Shown piece by piece: positions 48,701-51,880 of a stretch of DNA of 64,000 bases. Under the pieces are notes generated by a model. The model saw only the letters and a list, made by a program, of their open reading frames with translations. It was not told the origin of the DNA and ran no database searches. Position 1 is the stretch's first letter. Each line of letters begins with the position of its first letter. Origin of the DNA: Bombyx mori (Eukaryota; Arthropoda; Insecta; Lepidoptera; Bombycidae). The position numbers and the translations under genes were made by a program. The stretch lies in contig NC_085128.1 of NCBI RefSeq assembly GCF_030269925.1, positions 8,620,501 to 8,684,500 on the forward strand, written 5' to 3'.

Positions 48701-49993
48701 CTATCGATTTGCGGCAGAATAAAATGTTTTTCGAGATATTTATTATTATTTTTGACGTCTTTTGAAATGCAATTTATTACTTTTGTTTGTTGCTAACCAC
48801 ATATCTATGTATAATAGGGAAAGAAAAATCACTTAACTACCATTTCCCCCTATAATTAATAATGGATTTATAAATTTAGTAGCTATTATTACTTAGTGTC
48901 ATTAATAAAAAAGTTTTGGAAATTTATCTACTTTCTTTAAATAGTTAGTGAAAAAACAAAATATAATACGTATAATAAATCTAGATTCTGAGGTGCCAGC
49001 TTAGATTATTGGGTAAACACTAGTTTTTATAATATATAATAGAAATGTGTTCATTGACAACAGAGCTACATAAGCTAAAATACAATCGATTCTCACCTTT
49101 CGTAGAAACGTTTCATTGCATGACTGCGCAGTGCCTTTCCAGTGATAATGCCGGTATCTAACGTTTCCAAGCAACTTTGTTCCCCGTAAAATTGAAACAT
49201 CATACACGATCCGTCGTATATTCAGTATGTCTGTACGTTTCTTATATTTAATTAGTTTACGTCTTCGGACTATACGTTCATCGGGCTCTGAATATTCTCC
49301 CGTACTGGTAAGACCCTCTTCGGCAGCCCATGCGCTTAAGACGCTTTCAATGAAACTAAATAACTGTTGCACATTGGGCTCTAACTTACTAGGTATGTAG
49401 AGGTATGGCGAAACAGTTTTTTTGGGAATAATTGCTTTCTCGTCGGGTTCATCTTCTGGTGGAGGTACAGCATCGTGGTAAGGACAGCTGTGTATTTTAT
49501 GGTGGTGATGATGGTGATGATGATGATGCTTTGATTTCCGTTTTGGTTCCTTATTCGCTGAACCGCTACTACTCTCTCCTCTACTTCCTTCAGCTGCTTC
49601 GCCGCCACTCGAATGTGAGTCGGCACTACGTTCTCTTCTTGGCTTCGGCCGCCCATTTGATGTTAGTGCTACAAGTGCTCCAGCAGCTAAACAACAGTGA
49701 TGAGCAACACAACAGAAGCGAGCATCACCTTGTCGAAGACCAGTGCGTGCCTTATGACAAAAAGAGATGTCGGGTATACGCGCTCCTAACGCCGCTAAGT
49801 GGGCTCTGTCGGCGCAGACTTGCATAAGCAGATTTTCCCCGAAGTGCACAGTCTTGTGTCGCCGCCTGCGCAAATGCATCATGGTCCCGCTGCCGGCTAG
49901 AGAAGGCGGTGCCGAGGCTGAAGCAGGCTTGACCCGTGACTCTGGCGCACGCGCACATCTGGGTGGCGGCGCACGATGCGTCTCCACCATCAT
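6598..49993 (-). CDS. sif: Still life / TIAM-family Rac guanine-nucleotide exchange factor (24-exon gene model)
   Basis: Joining 24 exons (listed separately) gives 5151 coding bases, i.e. 1716 residues plus a TAG stop, with GT/AG at every intron and matching codon phase at every junction. Approximate domain order: PH 344-470, coiled-coil extension 473-545, Ras-binding domain 618-689, PDZ 706-790, DH 918-1112, PH 1140-1275, Ser/Pro/Arg-rich tail 1308-1716. This order (PH-CC-Ex, RBD, PDZ, DH-PH) is specific to the TIAM/STEF/still life family. From family knowledge these proteins load GTP on Rac at the membrane; Drosophila still life acts at synaptic terminals. The gene spans at least 43 kb. Drosophila isoforms with a different N-terminus suggest further promoters to the right. 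Introns contain many retroelements, but no exon is broken by one. Species-level orthology is inferred. Confidence 0.93.
8474..9248 (-). CDS. sif: Alternative 3' end of sif: read-through of exon 23
   Basis: If the weak donor at 8487 is not used, translation continues five codons past it (QSKSS) to a TAG at 8474-8476. This would give a shorter C-terminus lacking the [10 protein letters not shown] segment. No AATAAA is obvious immediately downstream on the minus strand, so it needs a retained intron or a distant poly(A) site. Inference only. Confidence 0.3.
8488..9248 (-). CDS. sif: sif exon 23: long Ser/Arg/Pro-rich tail exon with decapeptide repeats
   Basis: It encodes about 253 residues rich in Ser, Arg, Lys and Pro. 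It opens [21 protein letters not shown] four-copy ten-residue repeat of type [10 protein letters not shown] lies at 8804-8923, with looser SxDR motifs around it, and it closes with [20 protein letters not shown]. Acceptor TTTCAG. The donor AGA|GTAAAAG at 8487 gives a perfect phase match to exon 24. Without splicing, the frame would stop at 8474-8476 after SGKRQSKSS. Probably disordered and heavily phosphorylated. Confidence 0.88.
9471..9621 (-). CDS. sif: sif exon 22: Ala/Pro-rich tail exon
   Basis: It encodes [20 protein letters not shown], then [20 protein letters not shown] and GRTPNHLTL. The five-proline run followed by VKR resembles an SH3 or profilin ligand. Acceptor TGACAG, donor TAAG|GTACCA. 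Codons are GC-rich. Confidence 0.88.
9687..9956 (+). mobile_element. LINE-type 3' end, family A, in sif intron 21
   Basis: It contains TCGTCCTCGTCGAACCCATC, GAGTTTCTCGCCGGATCTTC, CTCTTGCTAGGGTTCGTGTT and CTCAAGGCTATCAGCTTAGG, then an A run. ACAATGA flanks it at 9680-9686 and 9957-9963, a probable target duplication. Family resembles silkworm LINE 3' ends such as BMC1 from memory; not verified. Confidence 0.75.
10441..10461. repeat. CT microsatellite
   Basis: Short (CT)n run at about 10441-10461 inside the intron between exons 22 and 21. Confidence 0.8.
10595..10700 (-). CDS. sif: sif exon 21: acidic tail exon
   Basis: It encodes [20 protein letters not shown], then [15 protein letters not shown]. 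Acceptor TTTCAG, donor GTGG|GTAAGA leaving one base that completes Glu with exon 22. Acidic with a basic RQRSKTIGD end, a possible phosphorylation site (inference). Confidence 0.86.
10778..10849 (-). CDS. sif: sif exon 20: short basic exon of the tail
   Basis: It has 24 codons in phase 0: [20 protein letters not shown] then GNIE. Acceptor GATGCAG, donor GAA|GTACGT. Lys/Arg-rich, no named domain. The clean fit with exons 19 and 21 is the main evidence; it could be a cassette exon since skipping would keep the frame. Confidence 0.85.
11213..11403 (+). repeat. Unnamed interspersed repeat C, copy 1
   Basis: Shares GTGGACT, CCCGAGAAGCTA, ATTTTCCCACATTTG, AACACTAAA, AAATAAAACAA and CTCGCGTTCCCGCCAA in order with 36378-36572. 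Family unknown; no ORF. Confidence 0.7.
11562..11765 (-). mobile_element. LINE-type 3' end, family A, inverted
   Basis: After a T run, GATAGCTTTGAGAGGCTATT, GTGAGCTCACGGGGCTCAAG and CTGAGAAGATCCAGCGAGAA are the reverse of the family A blocks. Confidence 0.8.
11811..11894 (-). mobile_element. Very short family A tail beside the exon 19 donor, with target duplication
   Basis: An 84-bp reverse tail (T/C-rich start, GATAGCCTTGAGAGGCTTAA, GTGAGCTCACGGGGCTCAAA). ACGAGTGTCCT flanks it at 11800-11810 and 11895-11905. The right duplication ends three bases from the exon 19 donor GT. Confidence 0.88.
11910..12051 (-). CDS. sif: sif exon 19: C-terminal helix of PH2
   Basis: It encodes [20 protein letters not shown] followed by [18 protein letters not shown]. 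The first part is the closing PH helix; the end is a proline-rich spacer. Acceptor AAACAG, donor CCAG|GTACAG. A LINE tail fragment with an 11-bp target duplication lies within about 15 bp of the donor. Confidence 0.93.
12134..12375 (+). repeat. Bm1-type SINE, 5'-truncated
   Basis: It begins at CTGGTGGTAGGACCTCTTAG and runs to the tail GTGAGCTCGTCCATCCACC then AATATAAAAG. It lies about 80 bp before the acceptor of sif exon 19, antisense to the gene. Confidence 0.9.
12700..12995 (+). repeat. Unnamed repeat D, copy 1
   Basis: Reverse complement of 34597-34905. Shared blocks include GCATTAAAACTGTATAATCT, ACGCTCTTTTGACAGTATTT and GTTTACGCATATTAAC. AT-rich, without ORF; perhaps a MITE. Confidence 0.8.
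13020..13212 (-). mobile_element. RTE-type LINE C-terminal remnant
   Basis: On the minus strand it encodes [20 protein letters not shown], then [20 protein letters not shown] with KG and stop. This is the conserved end of RTE-like reverse transcriptase proteins. A short ATC/CACATC microsatellite at 13020-13047 follows, as RTE elements end in simple repeats. It lies 50 bp past the exon 18 donor. Confidence 0.85.
13263..13450 (-). CDS. sif: sif exon 18: second PH domain, continued
   Basis: It begins [20 protein letters not shown] and continues [11 protein letters not shown], then [20 protein letters not shown] and YVLSN. The [10 protein letters not shown] and WELIH strands match the C-terminal TIAM PH. 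Acceptor TTTCAG, donor ACAG|GTGTTA. An RTE-type LINE tail starts about 50 bp past the donor. The frame is short between stops, so it is easily missed, but codon count and phases fit exactly. Confidence 0.92.
13659..13816 (-). CDS. sif: sif exon 17: second PH domain
   Basis: It encodes [20 protein letters not shown], then [20 protein letters not shown] and [20 protein letters not shown] and QKKKL are PH strands found at the same place in TIAM. Acceptor TTTTAG, donor ATG|GTGAGT. Confidence 0.95.
13897..14034 (-). CDS. sif: sif exon 16: end of DH, start of PH2
   Basis: It encodes [20 protein letters not shown] and [11 protein letters not shown], the last DH helix running into the DH-PH hinge. 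Acceptor TTACAG, donor CCCG|GTAAAC; the split Gly codon is completed by exon 17. Confidence 0.95.
14143..14188 (+). repeat. Bm1-type SINE tail fragment
   Basis: GATGTCTATGGGTTCCGGTA then CACTTATCTATGCAATAAAA is a short 3' remnant, directly joined to a second repeat family at 14189. Confidence 0.65.
14189..14375 (+). mobile_element. LINE-type 3' end, family A, diverged
   Basis: GAGTTTCTCGTCGGATCTTC, GCTCTCGCTAGGGCTAGTGT and GGTTGAGCCCGCGAGCTAAC are followed by a T-rich stretch. It lies in the intron between exons 16 and 15. Confidence 0.75.
14484..14663 (-). CDS. sif: sif exon 15: DH domain catalytic core
   Basis: It encodes [15 protein letters not shown], then [20 protein letters not shown] followed by [25 protein letters not shown] is DH conserved region 3, the signature helix that contacts Rho GTPases. 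Acceptor ACTAG, donor GTTG|GTGAGC. Confidence 0.97.
14744..14852 (-). CDS. sif: sif exon 14: DH domain
   Basis: It encodes [20 protein letters not shown] and [16 protein letters not shown], the conserved DH helix with YV-HFKLYS-FC. Acceptor TCGTAG, donor CCAA|GTGAGT with one leftover base that completes an Asn codon with exon 15. Confidence 0.95.
14966..15160 (-). CDS. sif: sif exon 13: DH domain
   Basis: It has 65 codons in phase 0, beginning [20 protein letters not shown] and continuing [19 protein letters not shown], which are DH helices with the conserved [10 protein letters not shown] motif. Acceptor TTCCAG, donor AAG|GTACAC. It encodes part of the catalytic helical bundle that opens the Rac nucleotide site. 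Confidence 0.95.
15161..17223. other. sif intron between exons 13 and 12
   Basis: AT-rich intron. Only an imperfect hairpin at 16386-16439 (arms GTTAAGTTAAATGAGTTAT) stands out. Confidence 0.6.
17224..17397 (-). CDS. sif: sif exon 12: start of DH (RhoGEF) domain
   Basis: It has 58 codons in phase 0: [16 protein letters not shown], an Ala/Ser/Gly linker, then [20 protein letters not shown] followed by AYVK, which is conserved region 1 of the DH domain (the E..YV contact helix). Acceptor TGCGCAG, donor AAG|GTGAGA. A rearranged LINE tail begins about 20 bp upstream of the acceptor. Confidence 0.93.
17418..17890. mobile_element. Rearranged (internally inverted) family A insertion
   Basis: The left part (17418 to about 17620) reads as a reverse 3' end (GATAGCCTTGAGAGGCTACC). 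The right part (about 17640-17890) reads forward (CCTCGTCGAACCCATCGCTT, GAGTTTCTCGCTGGATCTTC). This is the arrangement produced by twin priming during retrotransposition. It begins about 20 bp upstream of the exon 12 acceptor. Confidence 0.75.
19477..19589 (-). CDS. sif: sif exon 11: linker before DH domain
   Basis: It encodes [20 protein letters not shown] and then [14 protein letters not shown]. Acceptor GTTTAG, donor AAG|GTAAAC. It follows a 7.5-kb intron, and its first two bases complete the Ser codon opened by exon 10, so no further exon is needed between them. Confidence 0.87.
19845..19935 (+). repeat. Old Bm1-type SINE fragment
   Basis: TGCCTATTTCTGCCGTGAAG followed by CAGTAATGCTTTTCGGCTTC is an internal Bm1 block in otherwise unrelated DNA. 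A similarly worn tail is at about 18950-19030. Confidence 0.7.
20936..21252 (+). repeat. Bm1-type SINE pair, head to head
   Basis: A minus-strand fragment (20936-21000, CGAAACGCATTACTGCTTCA onward) is followed directly by a plus-strand 3' copy (21003-21252). Both contain the same internal block, so they form an inverted repeat of about 65 bp. Confidence 0.88.
22097..22272 (+). mobile_element. LINE reverse-transcriptase C-terminal remnant
   Basis: The plus frame encodes [40 protein letters not shown] and ends in a TAG. The RPKK-WM-CV--DM motif and DR-EWK are typical of the tail of moth non-LTR polyproteins. A large rest is missing. Confidence 0.75.
23570..23670 (-). repeat. Old Bm1-type SINE fragment, inverted
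   Basis: ATGACTGCTTCGCGACAGAA and ACGTCCTACCACAATC are worn reverse-strand Bm1 blocks. Confidence 0.6.
24559..24984 (+). repeat. Bm1-type SINE, full length
   Basis: Complete unit: head GAAGTCGTCGTGGCCTAAAG with A box, B-box-like GGTTATCGAATCCC, the middle block, and tail GTGAGCTCGTCCACCCATCT followed by an A run. Confidence 0.93.
25560..25735 (+). repeat. Unnamed repeat E, copy 1
   Basis: Shares GATATCTTTATTA, ACAAATTAA, GATGCGTCGCCCTTGGCGGC, GCGGACGTCGCTCG and GACATTTT-type blocks with 31683-31840. Confidence 0.75.
26353..26467 (+). repeat. LINE-type 3' tail, family B, second copy
   Basis: It has the same GTAGGCAGCGGCTTGGCTCT start and TCAGATGGGCCGTATGCTCG end, followed by AATAACAAAAAAG. 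Confidence 0.8.
26740..27025. mobile_element. hAT-type MITE with 8-bp target duplication
   Basis: The 286-bp unit has terminal inverted repeats CAGCGGTCGGGGAAC / GTTCCCCGACCGCTG. CACTAGGT flanks it at 26732-26739 and 27026-27033. Perfect 8-bp duplication and CAG...CTG termini are hAT features. Inside is AT-rich DNA with no transposase. It lies in sif intron 10, ending 97 bp from the donor of exon 10. Confidence 0.9.
27123..27277 (-). CDS. sif: sif exon 10: PDZ-DH linker, Pro-rich
   Basis: It encodes [20 protein letters not shown], then a proline cluster [10 protein letters not shown] and [15 protein letters not shown]. Donor TGGA|GTGAGT; acceptor GCACAG. The exon is GC-rich. It is boxed in by transposons: a hAT-type MITE ends 97 bp past the donor and a Bm1 fragment sits 40 bp before the acceptor. 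Phase fits exon 11. Confidence 0.88.
27318..27555 (+). repeat. Bm1-type SINE fragment beside exon 10, with 7-bp target duplication
   Basis: It is 5'-truncated, beginning GGTGGTAGGACCTCTTGTG and ending in A's. AGCTACT occurs at 27311-27317 and 27556-27562. It lies 40 bp upstream of the exon 10 acceptor, antisense to sif. Confidence 0.9.
28680..29080. other. GC-rich island inside a sif intron
   Basis: About 400 bp of markedly GC-rich sequence lies in the intron between exons 10 and 9. Frames are open on both strands for up to about 90 codons, but none shows a recognisable motif or fits the phase of the neighbouring exons. It may be an internal promoter, a nested exon or an old GC-rich insertion. 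Confidence 0.35.
29452..29566 (-). CDS. sif: sif exon 9: second half of PDZ domain
   Basis: It encodes [20 protein letters not shown] followed by [29 protein letters not shown] is the conserved PDZ beta-D strand region, followed by the alpha-B helix. Acceptor GCGTTAG, donor GAG|GTATTT. The split codon at its end completes an Arg with exon 10. Confidence 0.91.
30323..30549 (+). repeat. Bm1-type SINE, diverged 3' part
   Basis: GATGGTAGCACCTCTTGTAA, GCCGTGAAGCAGTAATGCG and a shortened tail are all recognisable with many changes. It lies just past the donor of sif exon 8. Confidence 0.85.
30613..30799 (-). CDS. sif: sif exon 8: start of PDZ domain
   Basis: It encodes [20 protein letters not shown] and [20 protein letters not shown], the first strands of the PDZ domain; the WGF replaces the usual GLGF-type carboxylate loop. 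The donor AACG|GTAAGC joins in phase to exon 9. The acceptor is taken as CTAG just before LHTHEVVE; a few residues of uncertainty remain there because the pyrimidine tract is weak. Confidence 0.87.
31683..31840 (+). repeat. Unnamed repeat E, copy 2
   Basis: GATGCGTTGCTCTTGGCGGC and GGCGGACATCGCTCGCTGAC match copy 1 in the same order and direction. Confidence 0.75.
31841..33435. other. sif intron between exons 8 and 7, upstream half
   Basis: AT-rich, no coding segment or repeated element recognised. Confidence 0.5.
33436..33660 (-). CDS. sif: sif exon 7: Ras-binding domain
   Basis: It encodes exactly 75 residues. [21 protein letters not shown] forms the ubiquitin-like beta hairpin, [15 protein letters not shown] the helix, and [12 protein letters not shown] and [14 protein letters not shown] the later strands. 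This is the single RBD that TIAM-family GEFs carry between CC-Ex and PDZ. Acceptor GCTAG, donor TAC|GTAAGT. The third base is strongly G/C biased compared with the AT-rich introns. Confidence 0.92.
34597..34905 (-). repeat. Unnamed repeat D, copy 2
   Basis: Inverted copy of the element at 12700; both lie in sif introns about 22 kb apart. Confidence 0.8.
35200..35425 (-). repeat. Unnamed repeat F, copy 1
   Basis: Contains ACTACATAGTATAAAACAAA, GCTTAAATCTTTAAAACTAC, CAGTTTCCGAAGCGAAGCGA; reverse of 44325-44545. The GAAGCGAAGCGAGGGCGGGTC end is widely seen in moth repeats. Confidence 0.75.
36378..36572 (+). repeat. Unnamed interspersed repeat C, copy 2
   Basis: Second copy of the element at 11213, about 70 bp past the donor of sif exon 6. 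Confidence 0.7.
36641..36841 (-). CDS. sif: sif exon 6: post-PH linker, Ser/Arg-rich
   Basis: It has 67 codons in phase 0. It contains [18 protein letters not shown] (the family motif after GELPNPK) and ends with [19 protein letters not shown], a basic serine-rich stretch with several RxxS/RSxS sites likely to be phosphorylated (inference). Acceptor CATAG, donor CAG|GTCAGA. A Bm1 SINE begins about 90 bp upstream of the acceptor in the gene's direction. Confidence 0.9.
36931..37325 (+). repeat. Bm1-type SINE, near full length
   Basis: Head GAAGTCGTCGTGGCCTAAAG, B box GAGTTCGAATCCC, a 30-bp internal deletion before CCCGCAAAATTATAA, and the normal 3' part. It faces an inverted copy 140 bp further right. 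Confidence 0.92.
37463..37690 (-). repeat. Bm1-type SINE, 3' part, inverted
   Basis: It reads in reverse: tail complement GAGCTCGCGGTCCATCTGGT through to GTCCTACCATCAGTA. Together with the copy at 36931 it makes an inverted pair of about 230 bp arms. Confidence 0.88.
38243..38425 (-). CDS. sif: sif exon 5: coiled-coil extension (CC-Ex)
   Basis: It encodes 61 residues, including [20 protein letters not shown] followed by [14 protein letters not shown]. This matches the TIAM coiled-coil extension, which ends with a conserved LQ-GELPNPK motif. The CC-Ex packs on the N-terminal PH and gives a surface for scaffold partners in the family. Acceptor AAACAG, donor AAG|GTATCT, phase 0 at both ends. 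Confidence 0.93.
38487..38745. mobile_element. Long-TIR MITE in sif intron 5 flank
   Basis: Arms of about 54 bp at 38487-38540 and 38691-38745 are near-perfect inverted copies (core TTTTATAGAAAATCCAGCTA and its complement). Both outer ends carry TTAA, which could be a piggyBac-type target site. The inside is AT-rich with a smaller inverted pair. It lies 60 bp before the acceptor of exon 5 in the gene's direction. Confidence 0.7.
39899..40030 (-). CDS. sif: sif exon 4: C-terminal helix of first PH domain
   Basis: It encodes [21 protein letters not shown], the C-terminal PH helix with the conserved Trp, then [17 protein letters not shown], the start of the coiled coil. Acceptor GATCAG, donor TCT|GTAAGT; both junctions are phase 0 and the exon has exactly 44 codons. 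Confidence 0.93.
40275..40554 (-). CDS. sif: sif exon 3: N-terminal PH domain core
   Basis: It encodes most of the first PH domain: [33 protein letters not shown], a middle loop, and [20 protein letters not shown]. The [16 protein letters not shown] strand pair and YIFCLST...YLFQA are classic PH strands in the TIAM N-terminal PH (PHn-CC-Ex) arrangement, used for membrane recruitment. Acceptor TTGCAG and donor CAA|GTAAGT, phase 0 at the end. Confidence 0.93.
41752..42178 (+). repeat. Bm1-type SINE, old and diverged
   Basis: All blocks are present in order (GAAGTCGTCCTGGCGTTAAA, GAAGGAATAACATCGTGTAA, CACCAGGTGGGCAATAAA) with many substitutions and small deletions, so this copy is old. Confidence 0.85.
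42179..43109. other. sif intron segment with an unexplained open region
   Basis: A perfect 11-bp hairpin lies at 42807-42835 (GAAGATTGTTA arms). From 42882 to about 43130 two plus-strand frames are open, one reading [21 protein letters not shown] do not recognise it; it abuts a reverse LINE tail, so it is probably retroelement-derived. Confidence 0.35.
43110..43475 (-). mobile_element. LINE-type 3' region, family A, inverted
   Basis: GTGAGCTCAGGGGCTCAACC, CTGAGAAGATCCGGCGAGAA and GACGAGTTCGACGAGGACGG in reverse order show a longer piece of the same family, reaching upstream sequence also seen in the 17.5-kb copy. Confidence 0.75.
44325..44545 (+). repeat. Unnamed repeat F, copy 2
   Basis: TCGCTTCGCTTCGGAAACTG, AAAAAAAACCGCGTCAAAAT and TTGTTTTATACTATGTAGTG mirror copy 1. 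It lies 230 bp past the donor of sif exon 2. Confidence 0.75.
44774..44922 (-). CDS. sif: sif exon 2: linker into the first PH domain
   Basis: The acceptor ATACAG precedes [13 protein letters not shown]; the donor GG|GTAAGT leaves two bases that complete a Gly codon in exon 3. The acidic linker [18 protein letters not shown] is followed by CTGAVRKAG, the beginning of the N-terminal PH domain (RKAG joined to [13 protein letters not shown] of exon 3). Intron 1 upstream is 4.2 kb. Confidence 0.86.
44985..45290. repeat. Two worn Bm1-type fragments, opposite strands
   Basis: A reverse tail at about 44985-45055 (TTTAGTGGTTACTGGAGCCC) is followed by a plus-strand remnant at 45072-45290 (GTGTAGGTACCACAACTCTC, ATGTCTGTGGGCTTTTGTAA). 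They sit just before the acceptor of sif exon 2. Confidence 0.6.
46032..46560 (+). repeat. Old Bm1-type SINE interrupted by a younger one
   Basis: A diverged plus-strand head (46032-46099, GTCGTCTTGACTTAAAAGAT) resumes at 46342 with GTTCAAATACTTCAGGTAG and GATGGAATAACATTTTGTAC. The break is exactly where the minus-strand copy 46100-46341 sits. Confidence 0.75.
46100..46341 (-). repeat. Bm1-type SINE, inverted, nested in an older copy
   Basis: T run, then TTGCTTAGATGAGTGGTCGA, through GCGCCACCCATCTTGAGATA to GAGGTCCTACCACTGG. Close to consensus, hence younger than its host repeat. Confidence 0.92.
46886..47336 (-). repeat. Bm1-type SINE, full length, inverted
   Basis: Complete reverse copy from TTATTTATTGCTTAGATAGG to TTAGGCCACGACGACTTGA, with the B box complement GGGATTCGAACACC. 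Lies in sif intron 1. Confidence 0.93.
47337..49096. other. sif intron 1, right part
   Basis: AT-rich, no recognised feature up to the donor of exon 1. Confidence 0.55.
49097..49993 (-). CDS. sif: sif exon 1: N-terminal coding exon with His tract
   Basis: This exon gives residues 1-299 and ends at a strong donor (AAG|GTGAGA) in phase 0. The first in-frame ATG is at 49993, with a second directly after it, and an in-frame TGA sits at 50011-50009, which supports this start. The sequence shows a basic stretch ([14 protein letters not shown]), a Cys/His cluster ([13 protein letters not shown]), an acidic/Ser-rich segment, a run of ten His encoded at 49499-49528 followed by KIHSCPYHD, then a folded-looking segment ([19 protein letters not shown]) and a basic end ([13 protein letters not shown]). 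I recognise no named domain here. The open 897-bp frame and the fit to exon 2 support it. It may be one of several alternative first exons. Confidence 0.82.
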
Positions 49994-50026
49994 TGGCAAG
50001 GAGCGGCGTCAGCGGCCGTCGCGCGT

Positions 50027-50064
50027 ACGTCACCTCATCACGCACAATGCCTCTTTATACGTCA
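50027..50064 (-). promoter_or_regulatory. Candidate TATA/CRE promoter of sif exon 1
   Basis: On the minus strand a TATAAAG box at 50053-50059 overlaps a TGACGT (CRE half-site) at 50059-50064. A second TGACGT lies at 50027-50032. The first ATG is 60 bp past the TATA box, so the 5' leader would be about 30 nt. Spacing and overlap are suggestive; no initiator motif is clear. Confidence 0.35.
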
Positions 50065-50084
50065 CACTTCTCCACACACCATAA

Positions 50085-51689
50085 TTGAAACATTGCGTTT
50101 TTGAGAGTCAAGTCATGTTGGCTGTCATATTTATTAAATTTATTTCACTAATCACTAGTATTTAGTTCAAAAACTTCTAGTCTAAGTCAAAGGATTCCTA
50201 AATTAAGAGTAATATTAAATAGGTAATTTAAAGACATTAATGAAAATGTGAAGTTGACATTTTCCTGTATGTCACATACTGGTTAAATGGTTTCTAACGG
50301 AAACTCAGTCTTTTCTGCATTCTCATTTTTACTTAAAAATTTATGTGATATTTGGGTGCATACCACAAAGTTTATTTAAATTGTAAAACTTTAATTCTCA
50401 CGATATAATAAAAGAATTAAACTGAATGTTTCTTTGACGAAGAAATACCAACAATCCTTAAAGTCTAAGAATAGTTTCTTGGTTTTTATTCATCTTTTGT
50501 GTTGGTGCAGTTTTATAATTAATCCATGAGTTGGATACGTATGTGTTATGAGGAAAATGTATCTTTTCTCCTAGTTTCGTAGCGTTTTAATTACGCTAAT
50601 AGCCGGTGCAAACTTTTGCCTGCGAAGTAGGGCGTGATGCACCGCAGCAAAGCGACATCGCACGCGGATGCAAAAGCAGTGTTAACTTGTTTAACATTTC
50701 AATGAAAGATAAAAAATAATTTATCAATCACCAAATCCAACTACTACATAATTACATAGCTAATAGTGATAAAGAATATCCGACCGATCCTTTCGTATGA
50801 GCATAAAATTCTTCGTACGAACATAAGTTTCCTCATTTTTTCGAGTGTGATTATTTAGCAGGCAGTGAATTAGTTTTCAATTGAATTAAGTTGTAATTTC
50901 ATTAAATAAAATTTATGTCTTTAATTTGTTTTGACTTTAATATACTATAAATTAAACCTCACAGACCCGCTTTTAATGAAGCGGAGGTTCAAACTAGGGG
51001 TTCAATTATTCAGTCTTCTAAAAAAAACTCCGTAATAGCTGAAATTTACATCGTTATAAAATATTGCAGCGAAAGTAAGACGTAAGCAATTATGGATTCC
51101 GAATAAATCACCGCATCAGCATGGACGATTCCGTTCAGACACCCTGCATTGCGCCATTCACATTCGTTTATCTTATTTGTTCTTTTTAATTGGAGCAACA
51201 ACTACAAGGTGACAACCCGCTATTGAATTTCCAAGTTTGTTTTAATTGCTTATGGAAATAAAGTTGTGCTTCTTTCAATGCGCGTTCACATGCAAAAAAG
51301 ATAGCAGATTTACTAAAAAACAATCATCGAATCGTTCGTTTAACGTACAGTGATCAATTAAATAAATTTGTGACTAAATTTAGATAGACAATCTATAATG
51401 ATTCTTAATCTCTATACTAATCTCTAACACTGATTGATACATTTATCACGTTATCATCGAGTACAAACATTATAATTGCATTTTTGGAGAAAAAATAAAC
51501 CTATCCCGAACCGCGCTAACGCTAGGCGTACACATCACTTATACACGTTGTACTATTGGAGATATCTGTGGTGTTATCTGTTCGAGAAAAAATTCCCGGG
51601 TATTGCCGTCGATACATGTTTAAAAGGCGCGATTTGTGATAATAAATAAATAAATAAGTTTTTTTTAGTTACATAACCGAGCACTAGTA
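50085..51689. other. 5' flank of sif, nothing recognised
   Basis: AT-rich without coding motifs or clear repeats. Confidence 0.5.
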
Positions 51690-51880
51690 ACACAATTAAG
51701 CAGTCCAACGCCCGGGCGGTCCTCGCTGCGACTGGACCAGCACGCGTCGTCGAAGGGTGGTTGAGATCGTCGAACTTCGTTACGATTCGGAACGGAACGA
51801 TCGTAAGTCCTCGGGCGCTTTCGGAGCAAGCGCGCGTGCGGGCGGGCGGGCGGCGCCCGTGTGCCCTACTCTCCCACCTA
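51690..51880. promoter_or_regulatory. GC-rich island upstream of sif
   Basis: A sharply GC/CpG-rich segment stands in AT-rich flank, with runs such as GCGGGCGGGCGGGCGGCGCCC. This is the pattern of a promoter or 5' UTR exon in this genome. The minus-strand frame through it shows no family motif. It could be an alternative non-coding first exon of sif. Confidence 0.3.

Noticed and set aside
49432..50084. Plus-strand open frames of 131 and 105 codons and a second minus frame
   Set aside because: All overlap exon 1, whose frame alone fits the donor and exon 2 and has coding-like composition.
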